DNA of 64,000 nucleotides from Mytilus californianus (taxonomy: Eukaryota; Mollusca; Bivalvia; Mytilida; Mytilidae). A program made the translations under genes and the position numbers. Within the stretch, counting starts at the first letter, position 1; each line of letters opens with the position of its first letter. The notes beneath the pieces are model-generated. The model saw only the letters and a program-made list of their open reading frames with translations, was not told the origin of the DNA and made no database searches. The stretch is taken from contig NW_026262666.1 of the NCBI RefSeq assembly GCF_021869535.1, forward strand, positions 372,001 through 436,000, written 5' to 3'. Below, piece after piece: positions 1-12,712 of the stretch.

Positions 1-123
1 AGTAAAAATGGACGTCACACTAAACTCCAAAACATATAAACAAACTAAAATTAAAAAAACAAACAAGACTAACAAACGCCAGAGGCTCATGACTTAAGAG
101 AGGCGCAAAAATGCGGTGGGGTT

Positions 124-245
124 AAACATGTTTTGTGAGATCTCAACCCCCCAACCATATATCTCTGGCCAATGTAGAATAAACAAACACACAGCAATAC
201 GCTCAGTAAAATTTCGTTTAAAAGAAGTCCGAGTCCGATGTAAGA
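124..245 (+). repeat. Interspersed mussel-type repeat
   Basis: Contains 'gagatctcaacccccc', 'caatgtagaataaacaaac', 'cagcaatacgc' and 'gaagtccgagtccgatgt'. An inverted relative is at 6,935-7,050 ('gacatcggactcggacttc'). Confidence 0.7.
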
Positions 246-1590
246 ATAGGCAATGAAATACAATATGCACATGAAATACAATATATTACAAGTTTAAACA
301 ATAAACTTGTATATTTATACCCACCAGTCTGTCGTTTATGAACCATGTGTACGAAATATTATATATATAGATTTCAAAACCATATTAAAACTTACTATCT
401 ATACTACTAAAATAACGAGGTCAAATTTGTTAGCCGGGATGGCGTAAAAACGACGAATCAAAGAATTCCACTTTATATATAACTAATATAGAACAATGGT
501 TTTGATTAAAAATTCCACCATTCCAGGCCCTTTTGTTTCTACATAATTTACATTACTAGTAATTAACCAGTTCCGGGTCGAATCCGATACCGATTCCAAT
601 AGTAGTGAGAAAACCTGGACAGACACAACCAAAAACGAACACCCCTTGAAAACAATTAAGCACTGTTAAAGTCGACGTTCTGTTTGAATTGTAACTGTTA
701 AAGTTGACTATGATTGTATCCATGTAACCCCCCCCCCCCCCCCCTGGAAATTCCTGGCTACGGGCCTGGTTCTAGTATACTATAAACATACTTTTTATTT
801 AAGTCGATGGTGTTTGTCTACTTGTTCTATATATGTGCTCATGTAAACAGTGTATTAGTATATCTTGCTTATCTATTACTCTTTCGTGTATATAAAATTA
901 TCTTTCAAAAGTTGATCATTAATTAGCTCTAGATACTTTCTTTTGATCATAAAAAACAACATCTTTTCAACTTTCGTAAAATGTCATGAGGATTTGACAA
1001 GCTATTGATAAGTGAAAAAAAACTTTAATCTTTGCTGTATCTAAATGATAACTGTACAAAAATATATCAGGAAAATACGGAAAATGAAAATAACATCTTG
1101 ATCTTGATACGGTTTTTATCATAAAAAAGGTTCTGTTCAAAGATCACCAAATTCCATAAAGGTATGATAAAGTTATTGCTGCCTAAAAAAATACAACTCC
1201 AGACTAAACTTAAATGTTGACGCCGCTGACGACAAAGACGCCGCCAACGACAACGGAATCTATAATCGCCATGCCTCGCTTCAGCGAAAAACGAAGTTAG
1301 AAAAACAAAACACTACATAGAAAACTACCGACTGAATAACAAATAACCGATATACTGATAATGAAGAGCAAGCAGAACCTGCTTATCAATATCAGCAGGT
1401 AAAATTAGGTGAAACATCTTACTGGAAGTGTCACATTTCCAGAAATGTTAACGAGATTGTGGAGACGACAATTGGGACTTACACGTTGTCATGCTGACCA
1501 TGTTTCACCTAGGATTCAAAGTTTTCAAAATAACAACAAAAGATGCAGAAAATTAGAAAAATGTATATTTCAGGGGCAGTAATAACACCA
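246..1590. other. Non-coding, AT-rich
   Basis: No gene seen. Holds a C17 tract at 728-744 and a GC-richer island near 1,215-1,290 ('gacgccgctgacgacaaagacgcc') that looks like a decayed (GAC)n microsatellite. Confidence 0.6.
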
Positions 1591-1595
1591 AATTA

Positions 1596-3650
1596 AATGC
1601 TCCGCTGGGCGCAGCTTAATACGATCGCAGATGTCGAACCATGAACAGTTGGGGGCAAGTATGGACACAACATTTAAGCTTAAAATAGCTCTGAATTTGG
1701 ATTGTGATTGAATATTTGACACAGCATAGGTTTGTGACACAAAATGAATGTGGTCAAAGAACTGAAACAATTGAAATTGGACATTTACCAATGAAGGTCC
1801 ATTACCCAATATCTAAATACTTGGTTAGATTTAGCATTTTAAAGAACCCCCATCATTTCACTTTTTGTTTTTTTTTGTTGAAATCAAACAAAGTTTAATT
1901 TTGGACCATGATTTGGTCCAACTTGAAAACTGGGCCCAAAAACTCATATTTTAATACAGGTTTAGATTCAGCATCTCAAAGAACCTCGTATATTTTCAAT
2001 TTATAATGAAATAAAACACAGCTTAATTTTGGACTCCGATTTGGACAAAGTTGAAAACTTGGCATAAAATCAAAAATTTTAATACATGTTTATTAATAGA
2101 CAATTTAAGCTTTTAAAGGTGTTCGCTTCATCATCAAAAAAATATATATAGCATTCAGAAAGTTTGTTTATACAGACAAATAAACAAACCTACCACAATA
2201 TTCTTCAAATAATTTAACAAAAACAAAAAAAGAAAAAAAAATCATTTCCAAAATATCATTTATCATTAATACAATGTCTTTTAAAAATATATAAAACTTA
2301 TCTGTAATTATATTAAATAAAATGCTCCGCAGGGCGCAGCTTGATACGACCGCAGAGGTCGAACCCTGAACAGTTGGGGGAAGTATGGACACAACATTCA
2401 AGCTTGATACAGCTTTGGATTTGGATTGTGATTAAATATTTGACACAGCATAGGTTTCTAACACAGATTGAATGTGGTCTAAGAACTTAAAAATTTTAAA
2501 TTGGACATTCACCTATTATGGTCCAATATCCAAAATCTAAATACATGGTTAGATTCAGCATATCAAAGAACCCCAAGAATTCAATTTTTGATGAAATCAA
2601 ACAAAGTTTAATTTTGGACCCTTTTGACCTCAATGTGGACAAAGTTGATAACGGGGCCCAAAAATCAAAAATCTAAATACATGGTTAGATTCAGCATATC
2701 AAAGAACCCCATATATTCAATTTTTGTTGAAATGAAACAAAGTTTAATTTTGGACCCCGATTTGGACCAACTTGAAAACTGGGCCCATAATCAAAAATCT
2801 AAATACATGTTTAGATTCAGCATATCAAAGAACCCTAAGAATTCAATTTTTGTTAAAATCAAACTAAGTTTAATTTTGGACCCTTTGGACCTTAATGTAG
2901 ACCAATTTGAAAACGGAACCAAAAATTAAGAATCTAAATACACGGTTAGATTCGGCATATCAAAGAACCCCAATAATTCAATTTTTGATGAAATCAAACA
3001 AAGTTTAATTTTGGACCCTTTTGACCTCAATGTGGACAAAGTTGATAACGGGGCCCAAAAATCAAAAATCTAAATACATGGTTAGATTCAGCATATCAAA
3101 GAACCCCATATATTCAATTTTTGTTGAAATCAAACAAAGTTTAATTTTGGACCCCGATTTGGACCAACTTGAAAACTGGGCCCATAATCAAAAATCTAAA
3201 TACATGTTTAGATTCAGCATATCAAAGAACCCAAAGAATTCAATTTTTGTTAAAATCAAACTAAGTTTAATTTTGGACCCTTTGGACCTTAATGTAGACC
3301 AATTTGAAAACGGAACCAAAATTTAAGAATCTAAATACACAGTTAGATTCGGCATATCAAAGAACCCCAATAATTCAATTTTTGATGAAATCAAACAAAG
3401 TTTAATTTTGGACCCTTTGGACCTCAATGTGGACCAATTTAAAAACGGGGCTAATAATTCAATTTTTGATGAAATCAAACAAAGTTTAATTTTGGACCCT
3501 TTGGACCTCAATGTGGACCAATTTAAAAACGGGGCCCAAAATCCAAAAACTAAATACACGGTTAGATTCAGCATATTAAAGAACCCCATGAAATCAAGAA
3601 TAAAACCCCATTGAAATTGGTCAAGAAATAAGCAATTTATAGGAAGTATC
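1596..3650. repeat. ~131 bp core repeats with two copies of a terminal segment
   Basis: The terminal segment 'aatgctccgc(t/a)gggcgcagctt' starts at 1,596 and again at 2,320 and leads into tandem units built on 'aaatacatggttagattcagc', 'atcaaagaacccc' and 'tttaattttggaccc'. Units are about 131 bp; three form a higher-order unit of 397 bp, seen as two nearly identical blocks starting at 2,624 and 3,021. ORFs of 101 residues in each block are the same repeat read in frame. Confidence 0.9.
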
Positions 3651-3664
3651 TTCTTTTGCACAAT

Positions 3665-3885
3665 CCTGTGCTATTAAATATTTCTTGCTATTGCGCAATA
3701 CTGTACAATTGACAATTTCTTGCTATTGCGCAATATTGTGCTATTGGATATTTCTTGCTATTGCGCAATACTGTGCAATTGAAGATTTCTTGCTATTGCG
3801 CAATACTGTGCAATTGAAGATTTCTTGCTATTGTGCAATACTGTGCAATTGAAAATTTCTTGCTATTGCACAATACTTATTATAT
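3665..3885. repeat. 35 bp tandem repeat, about six copies
   Basis: 'tttcttgctattg(c/t)gcaata' recurs at 3,681, 3,716, 3,751, 3,786, 3,821 and 3,856, exactly 35 apart. The unit carries short inverted motifs (TTGCGCAA), so each copy can pair within itself. Confidence 0.92.
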
Positions 3886-3899
3886 AATAATTTACACAT

Positions 3900-4684
3900 C
3901 CTGTTTGGTGTGTATCTCCTACCATATCATTATTATTTGATTTTAAATTTAAATCAGAAATAACCAACTTAAAATGGAAAATTTTAAAAGAAACAAAAAA
4001 GGAAAAAAATTAAAAAAAAATAAATCCCCCCCCAAAAAAATTTTTTGAACCCCCATTATGATTCATCACCCCCAAACTCAATCCCAGCCTTCCCTTTGTG
4101 GTATGGTACCTTGCAGTACAATTTCAGAGAGATCCATACACTTGAACACAAGTTATTGTCTGGAAACTAGAAAAAAATGTGTTTTTTGGCCCCTTTTTGG
4201 CCCCAAATTCCTAAATGTTTAGGGCAATTACCCCCAAACTCAAACCCAGCTTTCCCTTTGTGATATGGAACCTTGTAGTACAATTTCAGAAAGATCCATA
4301 CACTTACACACAAGTTATTGTCATGAAACTAGAAAAATGCTTGTTTTTTGCCCCTTTTTTGGCCCCTAATTCCTAAAATTTGGAGGCAATTACCCCCAAA
4401 ATCAATCCCAGCATTCCTTTAGTGATATGGAACCTTGTGGTACAATGTCAGAGAGATCCATACACTAACACACAAGTTATGTCTGGAAGTTACAAAAATG
4501 CTTATTTTTGGCCCCTTTTTGGCCCCTAATTCCTTTACTGTTATTACCATAACCCCCAAAATCAATCCCAACCTTCCTTTTGTGGTATTGAACCTTGTGG
4601 TAAAATTTCATAAAGATCCATTCACTTAAACTAAAGTTAGAGTGCGAAAACCAATGTGTCTTCGGACGACGCCGGACGACGCCA

Positions 4685-4725
<41 letters not shown>

Positions 4726-4795
4726 CGGACGACGACGACGCCAACGTCATACCAATATACGACCACAAAAATTTTTTTGCGGTCGTATAAAAATC
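3900..4795 (-). mobile_element. Repeat element end: hairpin, (GAC)n and ~162 bp core
   Basis: Reading on the minus strand: a terminal stem (4,757-4,788; arms ATACGACC), a (GAC/GTC)n microsatellite (about 4,661-4,742), then four copies of a ~162 bp unit ('agatccata' at 4,130, 4,292, 4,454 and 4,614). The region joins the 35 bp and ~131 bp arrays to its left, and the same order occurs at 9.65-14.03 kb, so I read these as parts of one composite element. Polyarginine/Asp ORFs here are the microsatellite. Confidence 0.7.
4757..4788. repeat. Terminal stem-loop ATACGACC...GGTCGTAT
   Basis: An 8 bp perfect stem extended by A/T pairing with one mismatch. A diverged copy with the same spacing is at 13,994-14,025. 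The far end of the composite (2,342) again contains ATACGACCGC. Confidence 0.8.
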
Positions 4796-5228
4796 TAACA
4801 ATGAACACTAAATTTCAAATTATATTTATACCTTCCTACAGAGCTTATCATCAACTGCACTTCGGAAAAACTAAATTTTAAAATAAATCTGTCACTCCAA
4901 TTATAATTGTATGATTGATATTTACCACATGCTTTGTTATCTGATTAAAGGTGAAAATTATTTACAAACACTTAGTGTATTCAAACTTTATATATATAAT
5001 TAATAGTTCCAAATATTTTTTCTTTCATTTGTCACAAACTAATATAGATCTGCAACTTATCTATCAATGTCAACAACTTTATCTACACAATTTTTGTTGA
5101 AATCAAACAAAGTTAAATTTTGAACCCTTATTTGGACCAACTTGAAAACTGGGCTAAAAAATCCAAAATGTTTTCCAAGGTTTAAATTCAGCATTTCAAA
5201 GAACCCTATATATATTTTATTTATGTTG

Positions 5229-5394
5229 AAATAATATATATAGCATTCGGAAAATTGGTTTATACAGAATTACAAACAAACCTACCACAAAATTCTTCAA
5301 ACAATTTACCAAAGAAAAGAAAAAAAAATCCAAAATATCATTTATTATTAATACAATGTCTTTAAAAAATCTATAAAACTTATCTGTAATTAGC
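5229..5394. repeat. ~165 bp segment duplicated from 2,143-2,311
   Basis: Shares 'atatatatagcattc', 'aaacaaacctaccaca' and 'aaaacttatctgtaatta' with 2,143-2,311 at roughly 90 percent by eye. Both copies follow a stretch of the ~131 bp core repeats. Read on the minus strand both give similar peptides (ITDKFYxFxKDIVLxINDIL). Confidence 0.75.
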
Positions 5395-5671
5395 TTCAAA
5401 ATGTCTAATAATGAACAGTAAATTGCAAACTATAAGTATACCTTCCTACAGAGCTTATCATCTACAACACTTAGGAAACACAAAATTTTCAAATAAACAT
5501 GTACAAGAATTACGGACATTTCAAGGCGAGATAACTCGTGTTACTTTTCTATTCTGGTTCCCATCTTGTTCTCATCGTCTGGTGACCAGTAGATGAGAAT
5601 AGATAACTCCCCTAAACGAACATCCCGCCAATAGATGTCACTTTGACGTTATGCCTATAGGGTAATTTATG

Positions 5672-5826
5672 ATATTATACAATTATAGCCTTTGTAGGAG
5701 GTCGATACAAGGATGTATTGACCTGAAAGAAGTATATTGACTGAGGACGAAGTCCGAGGTCGATATACTTCTTTGGGTCGATATATCCTGTATTGACCTC
5801 ATAAATAGGCTATAATTGTTATATTA
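5672..5826. repeat. Foldback (palindromic) MITE-like element
   Basis: Two arms of about 70 bp pair across the centre 'gaggacgaagtcc': 'caattatagcc' / 'ggctataattg', 'gaggtcgatacaagga' / 'tcctgtattgacctc', 'gaagtatattgac' / 'gtcgatatacttc'. Single-stranded it would form one long hairpin. No clear target duplication. Confidence 0.75.
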
Positions 5827-5829
5827 TTA

Positions 5830-8800
5830 ATTTCCGACCATATTTGTATCAAAATCGTCATTTGATTTTGTTGTAATTTTATAGATATCATATTGTCTTC
5901 TAGACAATAACAACAGATTAGTTGTTATTTCATTTACTTTTTTGATGTTTTTTTTTTACATGTTATGTATTTGAAGATTTTTTTTCTTCAAATAATCGAT
6001 CATAGATATTTTTTTATAAAACTTTTAACAATATCATTAAATTCATAACATGACGTCACAAAGTATATCGGTTTTTAGATATTCTAAAAATAACCGTGCA
6101 ATATGCTTTTTGCCGTGCAATATGCTTTTTGCTATCCGCCGTTTTCTCTCTACCTTCGAAAATATAGTTTAACATGTGACTATCCCTGAACGAATCAAAT
6201 TAGTTAAAATATACGAATTAATAATATTAGCAGTTATACGATAATTCCGAACGCAGTTGGATTTAAGAAAGAAACCCCGCGTACACTATACACAGATGAA
6301 TGATGAAGAAATTGCCGATAGGAAAGAAATAATTAAAAAAAGAAAAGTTTTGCATGCCCTATGATGTAGAAAGAATATTTTCTGTTAACGATGGTTCAAA
6401 AGAGATACGTTTACATGTTATTATATTTCCTATATTTATAATATATGTATATCTCTTGATCAATACTTTTTTAAATTTTTTTTCTTAATCTAGTAAATTT
6501 TCTTATTGTATGAAATTTGTAACCCTGTTTATACTACACACGACCTTTTCGGAAGCTTTAAGATAGTCCAAATAATTTATCATCGGTGTTTCTGATTTTA
6601 ACAAGTTCAATAAAAGACGCAGGCAAACTGATCTATCCTTGTTAATTTCTTTTTAATTGGGTTAGATGAAAATCCAATATACAAATCCTTTCAACATCAA
6701 ACAGGCTTTCAAGGAGGCTTGAGTATTATCTAGATTATGTTTTATATTAAAAAATAGCATTTAACTCTTCAACGTGATTCTGGAAAAGGATAGACAATTT
6801 ATGAATATGACGAATACATAATCTTTCAATCAGTTTAATTGAAGTGTGGAGCTGGCATGTCAGTTATTGCTGTAGTAGTCCTTTTAGTTAATTTATCATG
6901 TATCATTGCCATTTTGCTAAGTGTCTTAAAAGACTTTAATTATCTATTCTGACATCGGACTCGGACTTCTTTGTGCGTATTGCTGTGTTTTGTTTATTCT
7001 ACATAGGCTAGAGGTATAGAGGGAGGGTTGAAATCTCATAAAACATATAAATAAAAGCTACAGAAGGCAATATCATAAATATGACAAGATGTACATTTTT
7101 TTACTGTCAATTTTATTTTATATGGGTAGGTCACATGTATTCGACATTGACATTGTATAAGCCAAATGTATACTCCATGCTGAATTTTATTTGATCTAGG
7201 TAACACGTAAACTCATTAACACCTGTGGAGGAAATTGTAATATTTTCCTGTCCTCTAGGAACATAAAACTTACATAATTCACTACCCTTAATTAGACATA
7301 GATATCAGTAAATAAAACCGCAGACTTTCTCCTTAAAGTTTAGTGGTTTGTACATATATTGAGATGTGCATGTGGTCATGGTTTAATATTTGCTCTTTTG
7401 GGAGATAGTTGAAGTTATTTTAAAATAACACTTTGCATCTGCGGGAGCATCATTTGTTTCTCCCAGACACAATTAAATCTCAGATAAAGTTCTACATTGT
7501 CTTTGTTATGATACAGTTACTTCAGAGTGAAGTGCGGGGCATCACTTTGTCTAGTTAATTTTATAATTATTTTTTTGTTGTAAATAATCTTATTTGAAAA
7601 TATTCGTTCATATTTCAGCCGTATCTCAATTTTTTTTTACTTTATAAAATTAGTTTATATGTATTACCCTATATTCTTATGTGTAGAATACTCTTAAACA
7701 TTTAAACATAAGAATAGAGGGTAAATACATAAATTATTATTGTTAAATCGCATTGATAAGAGTTTGAACACTTAAGACAAGGTAAAAAAGTTGATGTGAA
7801 AAGACTATTTTCAAATTATAAATTAACTGCAAAAAATTAAAAAAGGGGGTCTCCCAACAATCTCTTTTGCATGGACTACTATATTTTCAATATAATACTT
7901 CAATGATAAGATAAAATAGTAACATATGGTATTGAATAGTGATACCGCACCGGAAAGGATTTGCCGTGGCACCATGGGACGCTTAAACAATATATACTAT
8001 GTAAATATTGACACATTCGTGTTTATATGTTAGCTGAGATCGATAATTATGGAGCTTTTCTTAAAAAGGACTTCCATGTTTTTCGTCATTTGTATTATTA
8101 AACGACATTTTATGAATATACTAAACAAGGATTTGTATAGTACTATACAAATCCTTGTACTAAACAATAAGATTAATGTATGACGGAGAACATAAAGATA
8201 GCATATCCTAACAATGATTTTGATGCTATGATATCTTACTGTATACATTCAAAATACTTGCATTTACTTCTCTGATCATTTCTTATAATGATAAGAATAA
8301 TATTCCCTATACCTTTTCATTATACAAAACTTGTATAAAATTTTGTATGTTTTGAATAACATTAAAAATTGCACGTTGTCATCTTTTCTATTTCAATTTA
8401 GTTTTTCAGATTTCGTAGACATTTTTTTTCAATAATACAATCATGCAATTTCGTATTCAAATATTTGATAATAATAATATAATTACTCAAATCAAAATAA
8501 GATTAATTAGACAGAGCCTTTAAAAAACGAAAACAAAACCAACACTTTTTGCATATTTTTCTTTAAGATGTCAACAAAACCACACTACTTTTAAAATTTT
8601 GATGTTTAAAGAACTCTTTGGTATAATAGAAATTAATATATTGTTTAAAACCTAACTAGATATTTAAAATGATGGATGTAATTAGAAAAGAAGTTCACAT
8701 CATAAAAATGAGAATTCAACTAAATAACAAGACCAATTTGTCTTTGAATACGGTCAATCTTAGTTGAATGAATATACATCGTATTCATAAATAATGAAGT

Positions 8801-9180
8801 TTCACTTTCAAATGCTTAGGGACAACAGTAAACATTACTTTAAAATGACGATTCTTATACCATTTGATAGGAAAATTATTTGCCAATACTGTATAATTTG
8901 TTAATTTGATTTACAATAAAAAATGAATTTAATATGATTTTTTTATAAAATATGTATACCTCGTAATTTAACATATCTCAACCAAAAGAGAACCCGACGT
9001 TTAACATGATAGGGACACCAGTAAATATCAAGATAAAGTGGATTTTATTACACCATTTCAAAGCTAAAAAATTGGTGAGATCTTTATAATTTATTAATTT
9101 TATATGAGATTTATAAAATAGACATAGTAATCGTTTAATTAGCTAGTGGTCATAATTCCCCATAGACAATAACGTTAAAA
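5830..9180. other. Non-coding, AT-rich
   Basis: No ORF with protein character. Contains the inverted repeat copy at 6,935-7,050 and the palindrome at 8,125-8,158; otherwise nothing I can name. Confidence 0.6.
8125..8158. repeat. 34 bp perfect palindrome
   Basis: Arms ACAAGGATTTGTATAGT / ACTATACAAATCCTTGT meet with no loop. Surroundings are plain AT-rich DNA. Confidence 0.9.
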
Positions 9181-9213
9181 AAATTTCAATGATTACGGTT
9201 CTCTGTGTGGTAG

Positions 9214-9321
9214 CTGATAAAGCCATCCAGCTGAGCTGTCCGCAATTCTTGTGTATGTCTGTCACTCCAGTTATAATTCTGCTATTGATAATTACCACAT
9301 GTTTTGTTATCTTGATAATAG
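9214..9321 (+). CDS. Candidate transmembrane exon (uncertain)
   Basis: An open stretch of 108 nt between an acceptor-like 'ttctctgtgtggtag' and a donor 'ATAG|GTAAAA', phase 1 at both ends. It would encode DKAIQLSCPQFLCMSVTPV then IILLLIITTCFVILIIG: a short outer part, then a clear membrane span. Symmetric phase 1 exons that carry a single span are common in animal receptors. A decayed copy of the span lies at about 4,884-4,952. No neighbouring exons were found, so it may belong to a gene pseudogenised here or may be chance. Confidence 0.25.
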
Positions 9322-11568
9322 GTAAAAATTATTGCATGAATAAAATCAATTGTAAATACATTGTTCTAATCCATATGTACTTATGTGTATATTTAGTTAA
9401 TTATAAAAATCTACTACACAAATTGTGTATAGTTTTATAGGAAGCAAAATTAAGTTTTCAATTTCTTTTTGTTATGTGAAGGTGTTATGTGTAGGCGAAT
9501 TTCATTATAAACTTTCCTTCATTCTTTTTCATATTTGTATTAAATTTCTATGATTAGGTTATAAAAATGTTAAATATAATTTAAAATATCTAATAATGAA
9601 CAGTAAATTTCAAACAATCTCTATAAATAGTCTCTTCTCTAAGATTAGATATAATGCTCTATCTATCTTTAACTATGACTCAACTTAAAATTTCGATTCA
9701 TTTTGCAATACATCCTTAATTTAGATTCTGATTTAATATTTGATATAACAAAATTTTTGACAAAGAATGAATGGGGTCTAAGTACCTAAATAATTTAAGA
9801 TTGGACCAACATGACAAACTATGGTCCCATATCCAAATTCTAAATATAAGGATGAAATCAGCATATCAAGGACTCCAAGCATTCAATTTTGAAAGAAATC
9901 CAACATAGTTTAATTTTCGACCCTTAAGACCTCAATGTGAACCAGTTTGATAACAGGGCCAAAATACAAAATCTAAAAATAAAAACGGGCTCAAAATAAA
10001 AAAATTTAAAATCTGTTAGATTGCACACATTTAAGAACATCCATATTTTTTTTATTTTGTATCGCAGTTTGGACCAACTTTAAAAACCAAGCCCAAAATC
10101 ACATTGGGCATATCAAATAACCCCAATAATTCAATTTTTGATAAAATCAAACAAACAGAGTTTAATTTTTGACCTTTTGAACCTTAATGTGGACTAATTT
10201 GAAAACAGGCCCCAAAATCTAGATACATAGTTAGATTCAGAATATGAATGAACACCAATATTTCAATTTTTGAAGAAATAAAAAAAGTTTAATATTGGAC
10301 CCTTTGGACCTTAATATGGGACGATCATACCCCATTTTAAAAAATATAAATACACAATTAGATTCAGCGTATGAAAGATACCCAAGAATTAAATTTTTTC
10401 TTAATAAAAAAAAAGTTGTAATTTGGACCCTTTGGACCTTAAAACGGACCAATTTGAAGACAGACCTCAAAATTAAAAAATCTAAATACAAAATCAGATT
10501 CAGCATATCAAGGAACACCAATAATTTGATTTTTTAATAAATCAAAAAAAAAAAGTTTAATTTTGGACCCTTTGGACCTTAATATGGATTATTTCAGAAA
10601 AAGACCCTTAAATCCAAAATCTAAATACCCAATTAGATTCAGAATATATTAGAATCCCAAGAACTCAGGACTTTGAATTAAACCCCATTGAAATTGCTAA
10701 AGAAATAGGCAATTCATAAAAAAGTATTGGTTTTGGTTCCTTTTAACTGAACCAATAAGGTCATAACCCCTAAAATCAATCCCAAACTTTATTCTATGGT
10801 ATAACATCTTGTGGCACAATTAAATAGCAATAAATAGACTTATATATGCCACATAGTTTAAGATTTACCCTTATGCGTAGGAACTATTTTGTTTTAAATA
10901 TGTGCTACTTTCCAGTATGTTCTTTTCTGACCTGGCCCGATTAGGTGGTGTTACATCTTACAAAGTCTATCCAAATCATTGTTTTCAAAGAATTCCACTC
11001 AAGCCGGTGCTAGGGGCCGTCTTAAACTTGCAGTGAACTGAGAGTTTTTTTTTATTTTTGTTGTTTTTTTGCTTCGTGTTGAAGGCCTCACTGTGATTTT
11101 GAGATGAAGAACAGCAATAAAAGCGCTGTTTCTTTGCTTTTTTTTTGTTTTTTTTTTGTTTGTTTGTTTGTTGTTGTTTCTTTTTTTTTTGGCTGTGGAT
11201 GAACTGATTTTGTGTCATGAATGGATACCCCATATCCTTTGTTTTTCTATTATATTCAAATCATTGTCCAGAAATCAGAAAATCCTAGTTTTTGGCTCCT
11301 TTTCAGTCCCTTATTATTAAAGGATTTGGACTATGACCCCTTAAGTCGATTCCTACTTCCCTTTTGAGTATGGAACCTTGAAGTAAAATTTCATAAAAAT
11401 TCAGATGGAGAGTTGTCTCATTGGCACTCATACCACATCTTCTTATATCTATCTAATACACAAATTAGTGTCCTGAAATATGAACAATGAAACAAGTACC
11501 CCAAAAATAAATCCCAACCTTCATATTGTAGTACGAACCTTGTACTTAAATTTAACAGAGATCAATAC

Positions 11569-12712
11569 TAGGGATGTCAACTCGGCGAACAATTACTAAT
11601 CGAGTACTCGTCGTTTTTTTTTTTGAGTGATTCTTGAGTACTCGCTCGAGAATACGGAAACACAAAAATACGCATTTTATATTCTGCGGTTTGTTGTTCA
11701 ACAGACGAAAAACCATCTGCATAAGTATCTTGGGCAAGAAATTAAACAATTATATAATTAATAGCCCATTAAAAGCAAGTACTAATTAAGTTGAAACAAA
11801 TAATCTAATCAACATAATTCAATGAAAACCTATTTTAAAATTATAACAAGGAAAACCCATATCAAACAATAGTATTTGGTAATAGTTAAGTTACGTTTAA
11901 TGTTTACAAAGGCGTAAGGATTAGAAGTTTACCTATTCAGTGAGGGTCACCAGAGGATTCAACGAATTTATTTTATTTAGAAACATTACTTTGTCAACTA
12001 TTATTGGTGACGGTCGGTTTTGCAACTTTGCAAGTTACTGTCTTGCAGACGAAAATATTTGCTCTGACGGTACCGATGTGACATTATTGCTAAGACATGT
12101 TAAGTTTAAAGTGTTAGCCTAGGTGAAGACCATGTTTTTTTTCTGAGGCATTTAAAATGACAGGCATTCGAAACAAAATGTGTTTTATTTACGAGTATGC
12201 TTAATTAGTAATGCCTATTTAATTTTCCGAAAGAAGTTCTCAACAGAACAGTTATGCCACTGCTGATGGAAGTTTCGTCCCCGAGGGTATCACCAGCCCA
12301 GTAGTCAGCACTTCGGTGTTGACATGAATATCAATTATATGGTCATTTTTATAAATTTACAGTTTGCAAAAGTATGAATTATTCGAAATACTAAGGATTT
12401 TCTTATCCCAGGCATAGATTACCTTAGCCGTATTTGGCACAACTTTTTGGAATTTTGGGTCCTCAATGCTCTTCAACTTTTTACTTGTTTGGCTTTCTAA
12501 CTATTTTGATCTGAGCGTCACTGATGAGTCTTATGTAGACGAAACGCGCGTCTGGCGTATCAAATAATAAGCCTGGTACCTTTGATAACTAATTATATAA
12601 AGATAACAGCAATATTCTAACAGGAAACCGATTAGTCGAGTATTGTTTTGGTATTCGATACTCGGTACTACCAATGATACTCGAATACTCTGAGTACTCG
12701 TTGACATCCCTT
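11569..12712. mobile_element. Non-autonomous hAT element with exact 8 bp duplication
   Basis: Inverted ends TAGGGATGTCAAC / GTTGACATCCCTT followed by subterminal GAGTACTCG motifs on both sides (11,599 and 12,691 regions). ATCAATAC flanks both ends (11,561-11,568 and 12,713-12,720). Eight-base duplication and these ends fit hAT. It splits one unit of the ~162 bp core repeat array; removal of element plus one duplication joins the unit cleanly. No transposase is left. A 'cgcgcgtctggcg' repeat lies inside (12,384-12,568). Confidence 0.88.
12384..12568 (+). repeat. Interspersed repeat with cgaaacgcgcgtctggcg end
   Basis: Matches both arms of the 15.3-16.2 kb inverted pair along about 180 bases ('gattaccttagc', 'ttgagcgtcactgatg'-type motifs, and the terminal GACGAAACGCGCGTCTGGCG). 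A solo copy in plus orientation, nested in the hAT element. Confidence 0.8.

Noticed and set aside
2624..3326. Two nearly identical 101-residue ORFs suggesting tandem genes
   Set aside because: They are the same tandem repeat read in frame 397 bp apart; the peptide itself repeats internally and has no protein character.
4626..4881. Polyarginine ORFs on both strands
   Set aside because: Product of a (GAC)n microsatellite at an element end.
10985..11233. Lys/Gln/Asn-rich ORF
   Set aside because: Low-complexity T-rich DNA read on the other strand.
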